The position numbers and the translations under genes were made by a program. Positions 35,141 through 44,475 of a DNA stretch of 64,000 nt are shown one piece after another. Every line of letters starts with the position of its first letter. Positions within the stretch are counted from its first letter, which is position 1. The stretch comes from Candidatus Avacidaminococcus intestinavium. Its GTDB lineage: Bacteria > Bacillota > Negativicutes > Acidaminococcales > Acidaminococcaceae. Location of the stretch: contig DVNI01000134.1 of assembly GCA_018714505.1 (NCBI GenBank), forward strand, positions 1 through 64,000, given 5' to 3'. The notes under the pieces were generated by a model. The model was not told the origin of the DNA, did no database searches, and saw only the letters and a list, made by a program, of their open reading frames with translations.

Positions 35141-36013
35141 TTACTCCTTACTTGTTTTTTGTTCCGCCAAATATTTAACCGCACTCAGCGCAGCTACTAA
35201 TCCTTCACCCGTAGCTCGAGAAATTTGCCACGGATAGCCTGTACAATCACCAGCGGCAAAAACTCCTGGGATATTAGTTGCTAAATCAGCTTGAACCGCT
35301 ACCGATTTTCCTTGCAATTCTATTCCCGCAAATAAAGCATCAACTGGATCAGACTCTCTAAAAATAAAAACTCCATCTACTGGATAACGATCTTGAGCGC
35401 CTTCTATCCCCTCTACTTTAAGACTGCCTACTATTTTTTTTATGTTTTCTATTTTAAATTCGACATTCGATGCTACAAACGATGTTTGTAATTCTTTTTT
35501 ACTGAAAACTAGTACCCGAGCACAAATCTCTGATAGAAATTCTAAATCAGAAGGATTCTCTAAACCATCTAAAATAACGGCTACTATCTTACCTTTAAAA
35601 AAATGTCCATCACAAGTAGCACAATAACTCACGCCTCGACCCAAAAGTTCTTTTTCACCAGGAAGTAACGTAGCCGTCATACCACCGGTTGCCAAAATAA
35701 CAGTTTTTGCTTTGTAAAAAGTATTAGCAGTACCTAGGTCAAAACCCTGCTTAGCAGTAGCTGCAAACACAACTTTTTCCGTTATAATTGTCGGTTGATA
35801 CTCTCGTGCATGTTCTAAGAATTGGTTCATTAATTCTGTCCCTGATATTTCTGGGAAACCCAAATAGTTTTTTACACTCTGCGCTTTTTTTAATTTCGCA
35901 CTAAAACCACCACTATCAAAAAGGATCATTTTTTTATTACGCACGCCACAGGTAACCGCCGCTGAAAGTCCTGCCGGTCCACCACCAATAATTGCAACAT
36001 CATAAATGTCCAT
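35141..36013 (-). CDS. Thioredoxin-reductase-like flavoprotein lacking NADPH motifs
   Basis: FAD protein of 290 aa with the low-molecular-weight thioredoxin reductase layout: FAD loop GGGPAGLSAA, redox pair SYCATCDGHF and a C-terminal FAD contact GVFAAGDCTGYPWQISRATGEG. The NADPH half is degenerate. The usual GGGxSA motif reads VILDGLENPSDLEF, and the HRR motif is replaced by VFSKKELQTSF. This is the pattern expected of ferredoxin-dependent flavin thioredoxin reductases described in clostridia, so the electron donor is probably not NADPH; that is inference. The start is MDIYDVAI, with AGGAGG upstream. Confidence 0.87.
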   Translation of the reverse strand: MDIYDVAIIGGGPAGLSAAVTCGVRNKKMILFDSGGFSAKLKKAQSVKNYLGFPEISGTELMNQFLEHAREYQPTIITEKVVFAATAKQGFDLGTANTFYKAKTVILATGGMTATLLPGEKELLGRGVSYCATCDGHFFKGKIVAVILDGLENPSDLEFLSEICARVLVFSKKELQTSFVASNVEFKIENIKKIVGSLKVEGIEGAQDRYPVDGVFIFRESDPVDALFAGIELQGKSVAVQADLATNIPGVFAAGDCTGYPWQISRATGEGLVAALSAVKYLAEQKTSKE

Positions 36014-36211
36014 ACTTCTAACCTCCTGTAAAGAACTTATTAATAATATTGTATTCTGCTTTGCTTCCAAACACAATATTTTCTAATATTTTTCTGTTTG
36101 CCACTAATTCTTATTTCTAAATAGTTATTATTTTTTTCTCAAAAACAAGAGGGATTTTCCTAGTAATGGCGAATGTTTTTATAGTAATCTTAGAAAGTAG
36201 TCTTCTTTGGA

Positions 36212-37114
36212 ATGGACAGTGACCCTAGAATGAATAATCGACAATTAAGTACTAAAACAACACAAATTCTTTTTGATATGCAAAATAACGAAATTACTGA
36301 ATATCATATTTATCAAAAAATAGCGGCTAGAGTAAAAAATAAGAAAAATAAAGATATTCTTCTTACCATTGCTAATGAAGAAAAGAAGCATGCATTAATT
36401 TGGCAACAATATACGGGGCAAGCCAGCCTTCCCTCTCGCTGGAAAATATTCTATTACCAACTGCTGGCACTACTATTTGGTTATACCTTTGCCTTAAAAC
36501 TAATGGAATCAGGTGAAGCCGCTGCTGCTAGTAATTATGAAGGGTTAGTCGCTGAAATCCCTGAAGCACAACAAATTGCTGCCGATGAAAATCTACACGA
36601 ACAGCAATTACTAACAATTTTAGATGAAGAGCGACTGCGGTATGTTGGCTCTATGGTATTAGGTCTTAACGATGCTTTGGTTGAACTTACTGGCACACTC
36701 GCAGGTCTAACACTAGCTTTACAAAACACTAAATTAATTGCTTTATCAGGTTTAATTACTGGCGTTTCTGCCACTTTATCCATGGCTTCATCAGAGTTTT
36801 TATCCGCTCGCAGCGAAGATCGCTCGGACGCCCTCAAATCAGCATTATATACGGGTATCGCGTATTGCCTAACGGTCACTTTACTTGTTTTACCCTATCT
36901 TATTTTTGATAATGAACACTATCTTTATGCACTCTTGACAATGCTCTTAATCGTTGTTTTAATCATAGCGTGTTTTACTTATTATATTGCAGTAGCGAAA
37001 ACTTTAAGTTTTCAAAAACGCTTCTCAGAAATGGCTATAATTAGTCTTAGCGTTGCTGCTTTTGCCTTTATAGTTGGCTTGCTTGTCAAAGAATTACTCG
37101 GAATTGATATTTAA
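36212..37114 (+). CDS. Ferritin-like/VIT1 fusion (MbfA-like iron exporter)
   Basis: Membrane protein of 300 aa. The N-terminal ~140 residues form a ferritin-like diiron domain with Glu/His motifs (EITEYHIY, NEEKKHA, DENLHEQQ). The C-terminal part is a VIT1/CCC1 transporter domain with about five helices (GLNDALVELTGTLAGL, GVSATLSMASSEFLSARSE). Such fusions (MbfA) export iron. The start is uncertain: the first ATG has only a weak site, and an alternative ATG (MNNRQL) lies six codons on. It is followed within 20 bases by a ZIP transporter, suggesting a metal-homeostasis operon. Confidence 0.87.
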   Translation: MDSDPRMNNRQLSTKTTQILFDMQNNEITEYHIYQKIAARVKNKKNKDILLTIANEEKKHALIWQQYTGQASLPSRWKIFYYQLLALLFGYTFALKLMESGEAAAASNYEGLVAEIPEAQQIAADENLHEQQLLTILDEERLRYVGSMVLGLNDALVELTGTLAGLTLALQNTKLIALSGLITGVSATLSMASSEFLSARSEDRSDALKSALYTGIAYCLTVTLLVLPYLIFDNEHYLYALLTMLLIVVLIIACFTYYIAVAKTLSFQKRFSEMAIISLSVAAFAFIVGLLVKELLGIDI

Positions 37115-37132
37115 AAGAAAGGCTGAAGGTGA

Positions 37133-37948
37133 ATGCTAGAAAAAATAAATGACCCAATTATACTTACAATTATCGCAACGTTTTTCACTTGGGGTATGAC
37201 TGCCCTAGGTGCGTCACTCGTTTTTTTCTTTAAAACTATCAATAAAAAAGTCCTAAATATGATGTTAGGTTTTGCAGCTGGCGTGATGGTCGCAGCAAGT
37301 TTTTGGTCGCTATTAGCTCCCGCCATTGCCATGGCTGAAAACAGGCTACTACCAGCTTGGCTAATTGCCGCAATTGGTTTTGTAAGTGGTGCTGGCTTTC
37401 TAGTCTTAGCCGATAAAGTGATGCCTCACATTCATTTTTTCTCTAGATCAGGAGAACCAGAGGGAATCACGACTAGTTGGCGCCGCACAATGCTTCTTTT
37501 ATTCTCCATTACATTACATAATATACCAGAAGGACTAGCTGTCGGTGTTGCCTTCGGGGCAGCTGCTCAAAATATGAATGATGCAACACTACTGTCAGCC
37601 ATTGCGGTGGCACTAGGCATCGGTATTCAAAATTTTCCAGAAGGTGCTGCGGTTTCTATTCCCTTACGTCGCGAAGGATTATCTCGCTGGAAAAGTTTTC
37701 TTTATGGCCAAGCCTCAGCAATTGTCGAACCGATTGCTGGTATTATTGGTGCTATGCTGGTCACAACAATGCAAGAAATCTTACCTTATGCATTAGCATT
37801 TGCAGCTGGTGCTATGATTTTTGTAGTAGTAGAAGATTTAATTCCAGAATCACAGACTAGTGATGAGCATGGTAGTGCTGACCGCTCTTCTTACGGCTTT
37901 ATTATCGGTTTTACCATTATGATGATTTTAGATGTTGCACTCGGTTAA
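37133..37948 (+). CDS. ZIP-family metal transporter
   Basis: Polytopic membrane protein of 271 aa. The ZIP metal site is seen in HNIPEGLAVGVAFGA (helix 4) and QNFPEGAAVSIPL (helix 5), the ZupT/GufA-type binuclear motif. It has a cytosolic His-containing loop (KVMPHIHFFSRSGE) between helices 3 and 4. ZIP proteins move Zn2+, Fe2+ or Mn2+ into the cytosol. AAGGTG precedes the ATG, and the 18-base gap suggests co-transcription with the ferritin-VIT gene. Confidence 0.93.
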   Translation: MLEKINDPIILTIIATFFTWGMTALGASLVFFFKTINKKVLNMMLGFAAGVMVAASFWSLLAPAIAMAENRLLPAWLIAAIGFVSGAGFLVLADKVMPHIHFFSRSGEPEGITTSWRRTMLLLFSITLHNIPEGLAVGVAFGAAAQNMNDATLLSAIAVALGIGIQNFPEGAAVSIPLRREGLSRWKSFLYGQASAIVEPIAGIIGAMLVTTMQEILPYALAFAAGAMIFVVVEDLIPESQTSDEHGSADRSSYGFIIGFTIMMILDVALG

Positions 37949-38021
37949 ATCGCGGTCTCTCACCGCTTTTTATAATAAACTAGACAAATAGATTAGAAAA
38001 GATTAGAGGAGGTCTTTACCA

Positions 38022-38399
38022 ATGAGAGAAGTTAAATTTTTTATTTGTAAACATTGCGGCAACCTAATTACTATGTTAAATAGTACTCCAGTTCCAGTTG
38101 ATTGCTGTGGCGAACACATGACGGAACTAGTCGCAAACACTGTAGATGCAGCTCAAGAAAAGCATGTTCCTGTAGTAAAAGTCGAAGGCAATACCGTAAG
38201 CGTAGTCGTAGGCAGTGTTGCTCATCCTATGATTGAAGCACATTACATCCAATGGATTTATCTAGTTACAGAACAAGGTGAACAAGTAAAACACCTTACA
38301 CCAAATTCTGAACCAACAGCAGTCTTTGCTTTAGCCGAAGGTGACAAATTCGTAGCTGCCTATGAATATTGCAATCTCCACGGACTCTGGAAAGCTTAA
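38022..38399 (+). CDS. dfx: Desulfoferrodoxin (superoxide reductase)
   Basis: Two-iron superoxide reductase of 125 aa. The N-terminal desulforedoxin domain has its four Cys ligands in CKHCG (Cys9, Cys12) and DCCGEHM (Cys28, Cys29). The catalytic square-pyramidal iron centre is given by KHVP, AHPMIEAHYI and the C-terminal EYCNLHGLW. It reduces superoxide to peroxide in the cytosol of anaerobes. It follows its own strong GGAGG site and a 73-base gap, and is closed by a terminator. Confidence 0.97.
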   Translation: MREVKFFICKHCGNLITMLNSTPVPVDCCGEHMTELVANTVDAAQEKHVPVVKVEGNTVSVVVGSVAHPMIEAHYIQWIYLVTEQGEQVKHLTPNSEPTAVFALAEGDKFVAAYEYCNLHGLWKA

Positions 38400-38419
38400 A
38401 TCCCCATAAACTAACGCAC

Positions 38420-38459
38420 AAAAGTCGCCAACAGCTCAAAGTAACTGTTGGCGACTTTT
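38420..38459. terminator. Bidirectional terminator
   Basis: AAAAGTCGCCAACAG and CTGTTGGCGACTTTT form a perfect 15-bp stem with a 10-base loop. It lies between the convergent desulfoferrodoxin and penicillin-binding protein genes. Confidence 0.85.
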
Positions 38460-38483
38460 TTATTTTAGTTTATTCAAATTAGT

Positions 38484-40499
38484 TTATTCAAACCAGACTT
38501 CAATTGTCGTTCCTTGTTCTACTAAACTCGCTGTGGGCACTGATTGTCTCTTGGCAATACCACTACCGTGCGGAATCAACGATAAATTACCTTGAGCAAT
38601 CACTTCTGCCACTTGTCTAATATTTAAATCCGTAAAATCAGGAATTTTCACTTTACCATCAGGCATAAAAACAATCTGCGGTTTTGCTTTACTACTCACT
38701 TTAAAATCTTTTTTAGTTAAAGCGTCAAAAGACGGCAAACCTACTGAGTTAGAAGGTTGTACGCCCTGCGCAACTAAAATTTGTTGCAAAGTATCACGAA
38801 AAACCGGTGCAGAAACTTGTGAACCATAAAAAGCACCCTGTGGTGAATCTAACATAATAAGCATTGCATATTGAGGATTATCACTCGGTACAAAACCAAC
38901 AAAAGACGCAATGTATACGCCCGCAGCATAGCCACCATGCTCACTTAATTTTTCAGCAGTTCCTGTCTTACCGGCAATCTTATACCCTTCAATTCTTGCC
39001 GTCTTACCACCACCAGAAGCAACAACTTGTTCCATCATAGAACGCATTTGACCAGCTACTTCTTCAGTCATGACCCGCCTAACAGTTTCCTTCTTACCTT
39101 CACGCAAAACTTTGCCATTCGGCAAAATTATTTTTTCTACAATATACGGTTTCACTAATTCTCCACCATTAGCAATAGAACAAATAGCACGTAACATCTG
39201 TAATGGCGTTACCGCAATCCCTTGACCAATAGACATGGTCGCAATATCTGGCAGGCGCATCGCATCGGAGTCATATAAAATACCATCTTCTTCACCCGGC
39301 AACTCAATACCAGTTGCTGTGCCAAAGCCAAATTTTTTCGTATATTCATTCATTTTTTGTGCGCCTAATTTCATGCCTAAATCTGCCATACCCGTATTCA
39401 CCGAATATTTAATGACATCGGTAAAAGTAATTACACCCATGCCTTCTCTATCCCAGTTACGTATAGTACGATCAGCAACCTGAAATGCACCAGTATCAAA
39501 ATAAGGTGAAGTTGGAGTAACCACCTGCTCACTAAGTCCAGCACACCCCACGATTGGTTTAAAAACAGAACCTGGTTCATAAATTATGGAAATAGCTCTA
39601 TTAACTAGTGCTTCTGCTGGATACTCACCAAATTTATTAGGATCAAAAGTCGGGCGACTCGCCATACCAAGAATCGCACCAGTATTAGGGTCCATCAAAA
39701 TTACTGAGGCACTTTTAGCATTTGTTTTAGCTAAAGCATCATCCAATCCTTTCTCTAAAACATGCTGCATCTTATTATCAATAGTTAAATAAACAGTCGC
39801 CATTCTAGGTGGTGTCGCACTATTTAAAGCACTATCAACGATCGGGCGTCCAAGTGCATCTACTGTTTCGCTTAAACTATTTTCTGCTCCTTTAAGGATT
39901 GAATCTAACGACCACTCAATCCCGCTTAGACCATTATCATCCACGCCTACAAACCCTAAGACATGAGCTGCCATGGTGTTTTTAGTATAATAACGTTTAC
40001 TTTCTTCTAAAAAATGTAATCCAGAAAGTTTATGTTCCTTAATAATTTGCTTTACTGCCGCCGCTTCATTTGGTTCTAAAGTTCTCTTAATCCACAAAAA
40101 CCGTCCCGAATAATTAAAATCACTAAATAGCCTTTCTGCATCCATCTTTAAAACCGGTGCCAATAAATCCGCAGCTAAGCGTCGTGGATTACGCACAGGT
40201 TTCTTGCCACGCTCCCATAATTCTGGTTTATCCTCCATCTCCTGTGGATCAACATATAATGACTTACTCATAATACTAACAGCTAATTCTTCACCATTAC
40301 GATCTAAAATACTCCCTCGTGGTGAAAAAATTTGTTCATCACCGACAGATTGTAAGGTTGCTCGCTTACTCAACTCACTACCACTAACAACCTGTAACCA
40401 AAATAACCGGATAAAAACTAATAGAAAAATACATAAAACAAAGAGGCAAACTTTTCCTGAACGCTTCTTAATGCTAGAAAAGCTAAAATGTTTTCTCAT
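38484..40499 (-). CDS. Class B penicillin-binding protein with PASTA domain (FtsI/SpoVD type)
   Basis: Membrane-anchored transpeptidase of 671 aa. An N-terminal helix (VCLFVLCIFLLVFIRLFWLQVV) is followed by the dimerisation domain (SPRGSILDRNGEELA). The transpeptidase domain has the active-site Ser in YEPGSVFKP, the SxN motif SVN and KTGTAEK. One C-terminal PASTA domain is present (KIPDFTDLNIRQVAEVI). The start is the ATG forming an ATGA overlap with ftsW. It cross-links septal peptidoglycan with FtsW. A sporulation role (SpoVD) cannot be excluded from sequence. Confidence 0.94.
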   Translation of the reverse strand: MRKHFSFSSIKKRSGKVCLFVLCIFLLVFIRLFWLQVVSGSELSKRATLQSVGDEQIFSPRGSILDRNGEELAVSIMSKSLYVDPQEMEDKPELWERGKKPVRNPRRLAADLLAPVLKMDAERLFSDFNYSGRFLWIKRTLEPNEAAAVKQIIKEHKLSGLHFLEESKRYYTKNTMAAHVLGFVGVDDNGLSGIEWSLDSILKGAENSLSETVDALGRPIVDSALNSATPPRMATVYLTIDNKMQHVLEKGLDDALAKTNAKSASVILMDPNTGAILGMASRPTFDPNKFGEYPAEALVNRAISIIYEPGSVFKPIVGCAGLSEQVVTPTSPYFDTGAFQVADRTIRNWDREGMGVITFTDVIKYSVNTGMADLGMKLGAQKMNEYTKKFGFGTATGIELPGEEDGILYDSDAMRLPDIATMSIGQGIAVTPLQMLRAICSIANGGELVKPYIVEKIILPNGKVLREGKKETVRRVMTEEVAGQMRSMMEQVVASGGGKTARIEGYKIAGKTGTAEKLSEHGGYAAGVYIASFVGFVPSDNPQYAMLIMLDSPQGAFYGSQVSAPVFRDTLQQILVAQGVQPSNSVGLPSFDALTKKDFKVSSKAKPQIVFMPDGKVKIPDFTDLNIRQVAEVIAQGNLSLIPHGSGIAKRQSVPTASLVEQGTTIEVWFE

Positions 40500-41704
40500 T
40501 TTTGCCACCCCCTGAAGCGCCCCCGCCTTTTTAATAATTCTTGTTTACGTTCTTCAAAAGCTGCTGCAACATTGACTTTTTCTTGTTGTTGCTTGGCCTC
40601 TGCATAAAAAATATTAATTACTAACCCCAACGCCGCTAAACTAACCACCAAAGCAGTACCACCATAACTTATAAAAGTTAATGGTACGCCAATCACTGGT
40701 AATAAACCACAAACCATAGCCATATTAGCGACTGCTTGACCAACGATCAAAAAGTTAATGCCAGTCACCAATAAAAAAGCTTCCTCACTTTGAGTATTCA
40801 ATGCAATTTGCTGAATAGCTGCTCCCAAAAGCAAAAAAAGAACTATGAGGAGCGTTGCTCCAGCTAATCCCCACTCCTGGCAAAAAATTGCAAAAGCAAA
40901 ATCTGTATGTGCTTCTGGCAAATAAAAAAACTTACCTGTTCCCATGCCAAAAGAAGTACCAAACAAGCCACCACTACCGATAGACATCAAAGCCTGTACC
41001 ATTTGGTAACCAGTATTACCCGCATCTTGCCACGGATCAAACCAAATCTGTACCCGTGCCAAACGATATGGAGCAACAAGCACAAAGCCCACAGCCAAAA
41101 TGACGCCACACCCTAATAAAAGCATTAACTGCATAAGTGGTAAACCGGCCACGATATAAAGACCAAACATCAAAGCGAGAATAATTGCAGCCGTACCCAT
41201 ATCAGGTTGAATAAGGACTAAACCAGCAAAAGCAACCGCCTGCATTAATGGTAAGCATTTATTAATCTGAAACAGTGATACTCTTTGTCCTCTTTTTAAA
41301 AACTCACCTAAAGAACCGGCACCCAACACAATAATACCGAGCTTCACTAGTTCCGACGGCTGAATACTAAGTCCGCCGATATATAGCCACCGCTGCGCGC
41401 CTTTATTCGTAACACCAAAAAGATCTACGCAGATTAAAACCACCAGTAAAATTAAATACCAAATTTGACGATGACGTAACCAAACTTTATAAGAAGGTCC
41501 CCAGCCCAAAAAAGCCATCAGACCTAAACCCGCTAAGCCAAAACCGGCATAACGATAAAGATAATAATACCCATTATCAAACATATCCTTAGCTTCAACA
41601 AAGCTTGCACTAAAAACATTAATACACCCAAGCGTCATTAATAATAATGTTAATACTAAAATTGCATCTTTTGGATTATCCCAGATTAAAAAGCGTTTAT
41701 ACAT
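40496..41704 (-). CDS. ftsW: FtsW/RodA/SpoVE family peptidoglycan glycosyltransferase
   Basis: Polytopic SEDS protein of 402 aa with about ten helices. Family segments are QRWLYIGGLSIQPSELVKLG, IQPDMGTAAI, LPEAHTDFAFAIFCQEWGLAG and PLTFISYGGTALVVSLAALGLV. It polymerises lipid II together with the class B penicillin-binding protein encoded next, to which it is translationally coupled. GAGGAG lies upstream of the ATG. FtsW is favoured over RodA because of the FtsI-like partner. Confidence 0.93.
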   Translation of the reverse strand: MYKRFLIWDNPKDAILVLTLLLMTLGCINVFSASFVEAKDMFDNGYYYLYRYAGFGLAGLGLMAFLGWGPSYKVWLRHRQIWYLILLVVLICVDLFGVTNKGAQRWLYIGGLSIQPSELVKLGIIVLGAGSLGEFLKRGQRVSLFQINKCLPLMQAVAFAGLVLIQPDMGTAAIILALMFGLYIVAGLPLMQLMLLLGCGVILAVGFVLVAPYRLARVQIWFDPWQDAGNTGYQMVQALMSIGSGGLFGTSFGMGTGKFFYLPEAHTDFAFAIFCQEWGLAGATLLIVLFLLLGAAIQQIALNTQSEEAFLLVTGINFLIVGQAVANMAMVCGLLPVIGVPLTFISYGGTALVVSLAALGLVINIFYAEAKQQQEKVNVAAAFEERKQELLKRRGRFRGWQK

Positions 41705-41716
41705 TCGCTTATCTCC

Positions 41717-42355
41717 TCAAAATATAACTTCACAAAAACAAATCGGCTTACCTTTAGCACTGAATTTTGTCTCATACTCTGTTTGCACAAGATTTTCAAA
41801 TTCACTATGATGCAAATCATAGCTTAGTGCATTAATCTGTAAACCAAACTCTTTAAACTCTTCTAACGAGAAATCAAACAAAGCTCGATTATCCGTTTTA
41901 AATTTAAGTATTCCACCTTTACCTAACAAATTCCTGTAAATAGCAAGAAAGTTCTTATGCGTTAACCTGCGCTTTGCGTGTCTAGCTTTCGGCCAAGGAT
42001 CACTAAAGTTTAAATAAATCATTTTAATTTCACCAGGGGCAAACCATTCCTCCAAATACGCCGCATCATTACAAATAATTTTTACATTTTTGCGCTCTGC
42101 CTCTTTCGCACTTTTGGCGGGATAATAGCTAATATCGTGCTGACTTTCTACACCAATAAAACCAACTAACGGCTGTAGCTCTGCTAAACCATTAATAAAA
42201 GCGCCTTTACCACAACCGATTTCTAAAGCCAGTGTCTCAAAAGGCAATACTTCGCGCCATTTACCTTTGCGTTCTGTCAACTTATCAAAATAAATATAAT
42301 CATCCTTATACTCACTAATTGCTTCGCTAATCCAGGGTTTCTTTCTTAATCTCAT
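41717..42355 (-). CDS. trmB: tRNA (guanine-N7-)-methyltransferase
   Basis: SAM-dependent enzyme of 212 aa that methylates G46 in the tRNA variable loop. The SAM-binding motif is ALEIGCGKGAFINGLAE. The TrmB signature NFSDPWPKARHAKRRLTHKNFL and the C-terminal TEYETKFSAKGKPI are present. It lies 12 bases before ftsW, so the three genes are probably one transcript. Confidence 0.96.
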   Translation of the reverse strand: MRLRKKPWISEAISEYKDDYIYFDKLTERKGKWREVLPFETLALEIGCGKGAFINGLAELQPLVGFIGVESQHDISYYPAKSAKEAERKNVKIICNDAAYLEEWFAPGEIKMIYLNFSDPWPKARHAKRRLTHKNFLAIYRNLLGKGGILKFKTDNRALFDFSLEEFKEFGLQINALSYDLHHSEFENLVQTEYETKFSAKGKPICFCEVIF

Positions 42356-42435
42356 TATTAACCACCTTTTATCAAAAAGTTTGTGTTCCTATTATACACC
42401 AAACGCGAAAAATACGCAGGACAGTCTTATAAAAA

Positions 42436-42471
42436 AACAGCTGGAACAGTGATAATGCTGTTCCAGCTGTT
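42436..42471 (-). terminator. Terminator after the sigma-54-type activator
   Basis: AACAGCTGGAACAG and CTGTTCCAGCTGTT form a perfect 14-bp stem with an 8-base loop. On the minus strand seven T follow. Confidence 0.85.
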
Positions 42472-42473
42472 CC

Positions 42474-44357
42474 TTACTCTTTTGCTTTTGGTCCTAAACC
42501 ATATTTTTTCAAATAACGATACAAAGTAACACGACTGACATCAAGCATACCAGCCAATTTGCTAATATTACCACCAGCTGATTTCCAAGCAGCAATAAAC
42601 GCGTCTTTATCATATTTCCAAGATTTTTCCATTGTCCGATCACTCGGTAATTTAATGTTATCTGCTTCAATAACGCCACCTGGTGTATGGAAAAACGCTT
42701 GTTCTATAACACCTTGTAACTGTTTAATATTTCCAGTCCAACTACAACTAGTCAAAAGCTGTAAGGCTCTCGGTGATAGTTTTTTTGGTGGCAAACTATG
42801 TTGTGCTGACATTTCTGCTAAAATATGTGCGGCAATTACTTCAATATCTTTCACACGTTCCCGCAAAGGTGGTACACGAATCACCGTATTAAGCACTAAT
42901 TCATACAAAGCCTTAGAAAATAGTCCTTTATCGGCCAATCTTTTAAGATTAGAATCACAAGCTGCAATGACACGTATATTTAGTTTTTTCCGCGCTCCAG
43001 TCTCCCGATTAAGAATACCATTTTTTAAAGCATCAGCTAATTTATCTCCAATATCTACTGATAGTTTTTCAACTTCATCAAGAAATAAAGTTCCACCTAA
43101 GGATAGTTCTAATTTACCAGCGGTTGGTTGGTTATCATGATCAATAGCTCCAAAAAATTCCTCTTCTAATTCCTCGCTAGGACCGTTATAGCATTTTACG
43201 ACAATTAAAGGCGCTGCGGCGCGAGGACTAGCTTGATGAATACCATGGGCCAATCTTTGCTTACCAGTTCCAGGCTCACCCTGAATTAAAATATTGTTAT
43301 CGCTACGTGCAATACGCGATGCTTTATGTTGCAAAGCCAAAAACTCATTAGTTTCACCGACCATACTATACAAGCTATAACGAGAACTATAACCAGTAGC
43401 ATGGGCAATTGTTGTTTTTAAATCTTCAATTGACATGGTTAAAACTAGTGCTCCATCTACTTCATTTCCCGCTTTAACAGGTAATACGGTAGTAATATCT
43501 TCATACGTCCGATCCTGGGTAATCCACGTTATTTCACGACGGTGTGTTGGCAAACCCTTCAAAGCTTTTTTAATTGGTATATGCTCATAATTAAGGAAAA
43601 TATCTTCCAGCTTTTCTTTCCCCTCTAAGCGATTAACACCATTTTCATTACAATATTTAATCTGTTCATCCGGTCCCACCCAATAAACCGAAACCGGTAA
43701 CTCGTTCATCGTCATTTGATAAATATTCCAATATTCTAACATCTGTAAGTGTTGCTCAATAGAATATTTCATCGTAAGCAACAGCGATAATATCATATCA
43801 TAAGGCAAATCATTCTGATCCAAAGAAAAAAATGAAATAATATAGCGAATCTTACCATTAACTAGTACCGGCGCACTGCAAGCATCACCAGAATGACTAT
43901 CTTTAATCCACATTTCTGGTCCAAACATGAGAAATGGTACCTTATGTTCACGTGCGACGCTGATACTGGAAGTTCCAACATCTTCTTCCAATACACGCAT
44001 CCCTTGTATATCTTCAATTATACGTTGAAAAAAAGGTAGTGCATAATTCTTAATGACATAACCTTCTTCATCAATCAATAGCATACTCAAATTATGAACA
44101 TTAAAATGTTGTTTATTCTGCTCATATAAACCGTCAACATACTGCACCACAAATTCATGTAGTTTTTGATGTTCAACAATTTCTTCTTTACTTAGTTTAT
44201 TTAATTTAGGCATCGTTTCATGCGGTAATTTTCTAGCTGCACAGCGCTGCCACGATTCAGCAACCCAGGGATGCACATTAGGATCCACTACCCCATCTTC
44301 CATAAACTTCTTATAATAGGACGCTAGCTTATCTTTATTTCTTCTTTCGCGTATCAT
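42474..44357 (-). CDS. AcoR/DhaR-like AAA+ transcriptional activator lacking GAFTGA
   Basis: Cytosolic regulator of 627 aa. It has an N-terminal ligand domain of the AcoR type (ESWQRCAARKLP, then a GAF-like region), a PAS-like region (about 210-300) and an AAA+ domain. The AAA+ part has Walker A (GEPGTGKQ) and Walker B (GGTLFLDEVEKL). A C-terminal Fis-type helix-turn-helix follows (GGNISKLAGMLDVSRVTLYRYLKKYG). The GAFTGA loop that contacts sigma-54 is absent and shortened: the segment reads FFGAIDHDNQPTAGKLEL. The arginine-finger and WPGNVREL regions are also altered (YELVLNTV, WTGNIKQL). It may therefore not drive sigma-54 polymerase. The target is unknown; no metabolic operon is adjacent. 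Confidence 0.87.
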   Translation of the reverse strand: MIRERRNKDKLASYYKKFMEDGVVDPNVHPWVAESWQRCAARKLPHETMPKLNKLSKEEIVEHQKLHEFVVQYVDGLYEQNKQHFNVHNLSMLLIDEEGYVIKNYALPFFQRIIEDIQGMRVLEEDVGTSSISVAREHKVPFLMFGPEMWIKDSHSGDACSAPVLVNGKIRYIISFFSLDQNDLPYDMILSLLLTMKYSIEQHLQMLEYWNIYQMTMNELPVSVYWVGPDEQIKYCNENGVNRLEGKEKLEDIFLNYEHIPIKKALKGLPTHRREITWITQDRTYEDITTVLPVKAGNEVDGALVLTMSIEDLKTTIAHATGYSSRYSLYSMVGETNEFLALQHKASRIARSDNNILIQGEPGTGKQRLAHGIHQASPRAAAPLIVVKCYNGPSEELEEEFFGAIDHDNQPTAGKLELSLGGTLFLDEVEKLSVDIGDKLADALKNGILNRETGARKKLNIRVIAACDSNLKRLADKGLFSKALYELVLNTVIRVPPLRERVKDIEVIAAHILAEMSAQHSLPPKKLSPRALQLLTSCSWTGNIKQLQGVIEQAFFHTPGGVIEADNIKLPSDRTMEKSWKYDKDAFIAAWKSAGGNISKLAGMLDVSRVTLYRYLKKYGLGPKAKE

Positions 44358-44475
44358 ACTTGCCCTCCTTATTACTACTTATAATGAGTAAAATGATCAA
44401 GACATTACACTTTATACTTCGACGCTACTCTTCTATCTCCTACCATTTATCTTTATTTTGTAACATTTGTAATAT

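Noticed and set aside
42559-43140. 193-aa plus-strand ORF
   Set aside because: Antisense shadow of the AAA+ activator gene.
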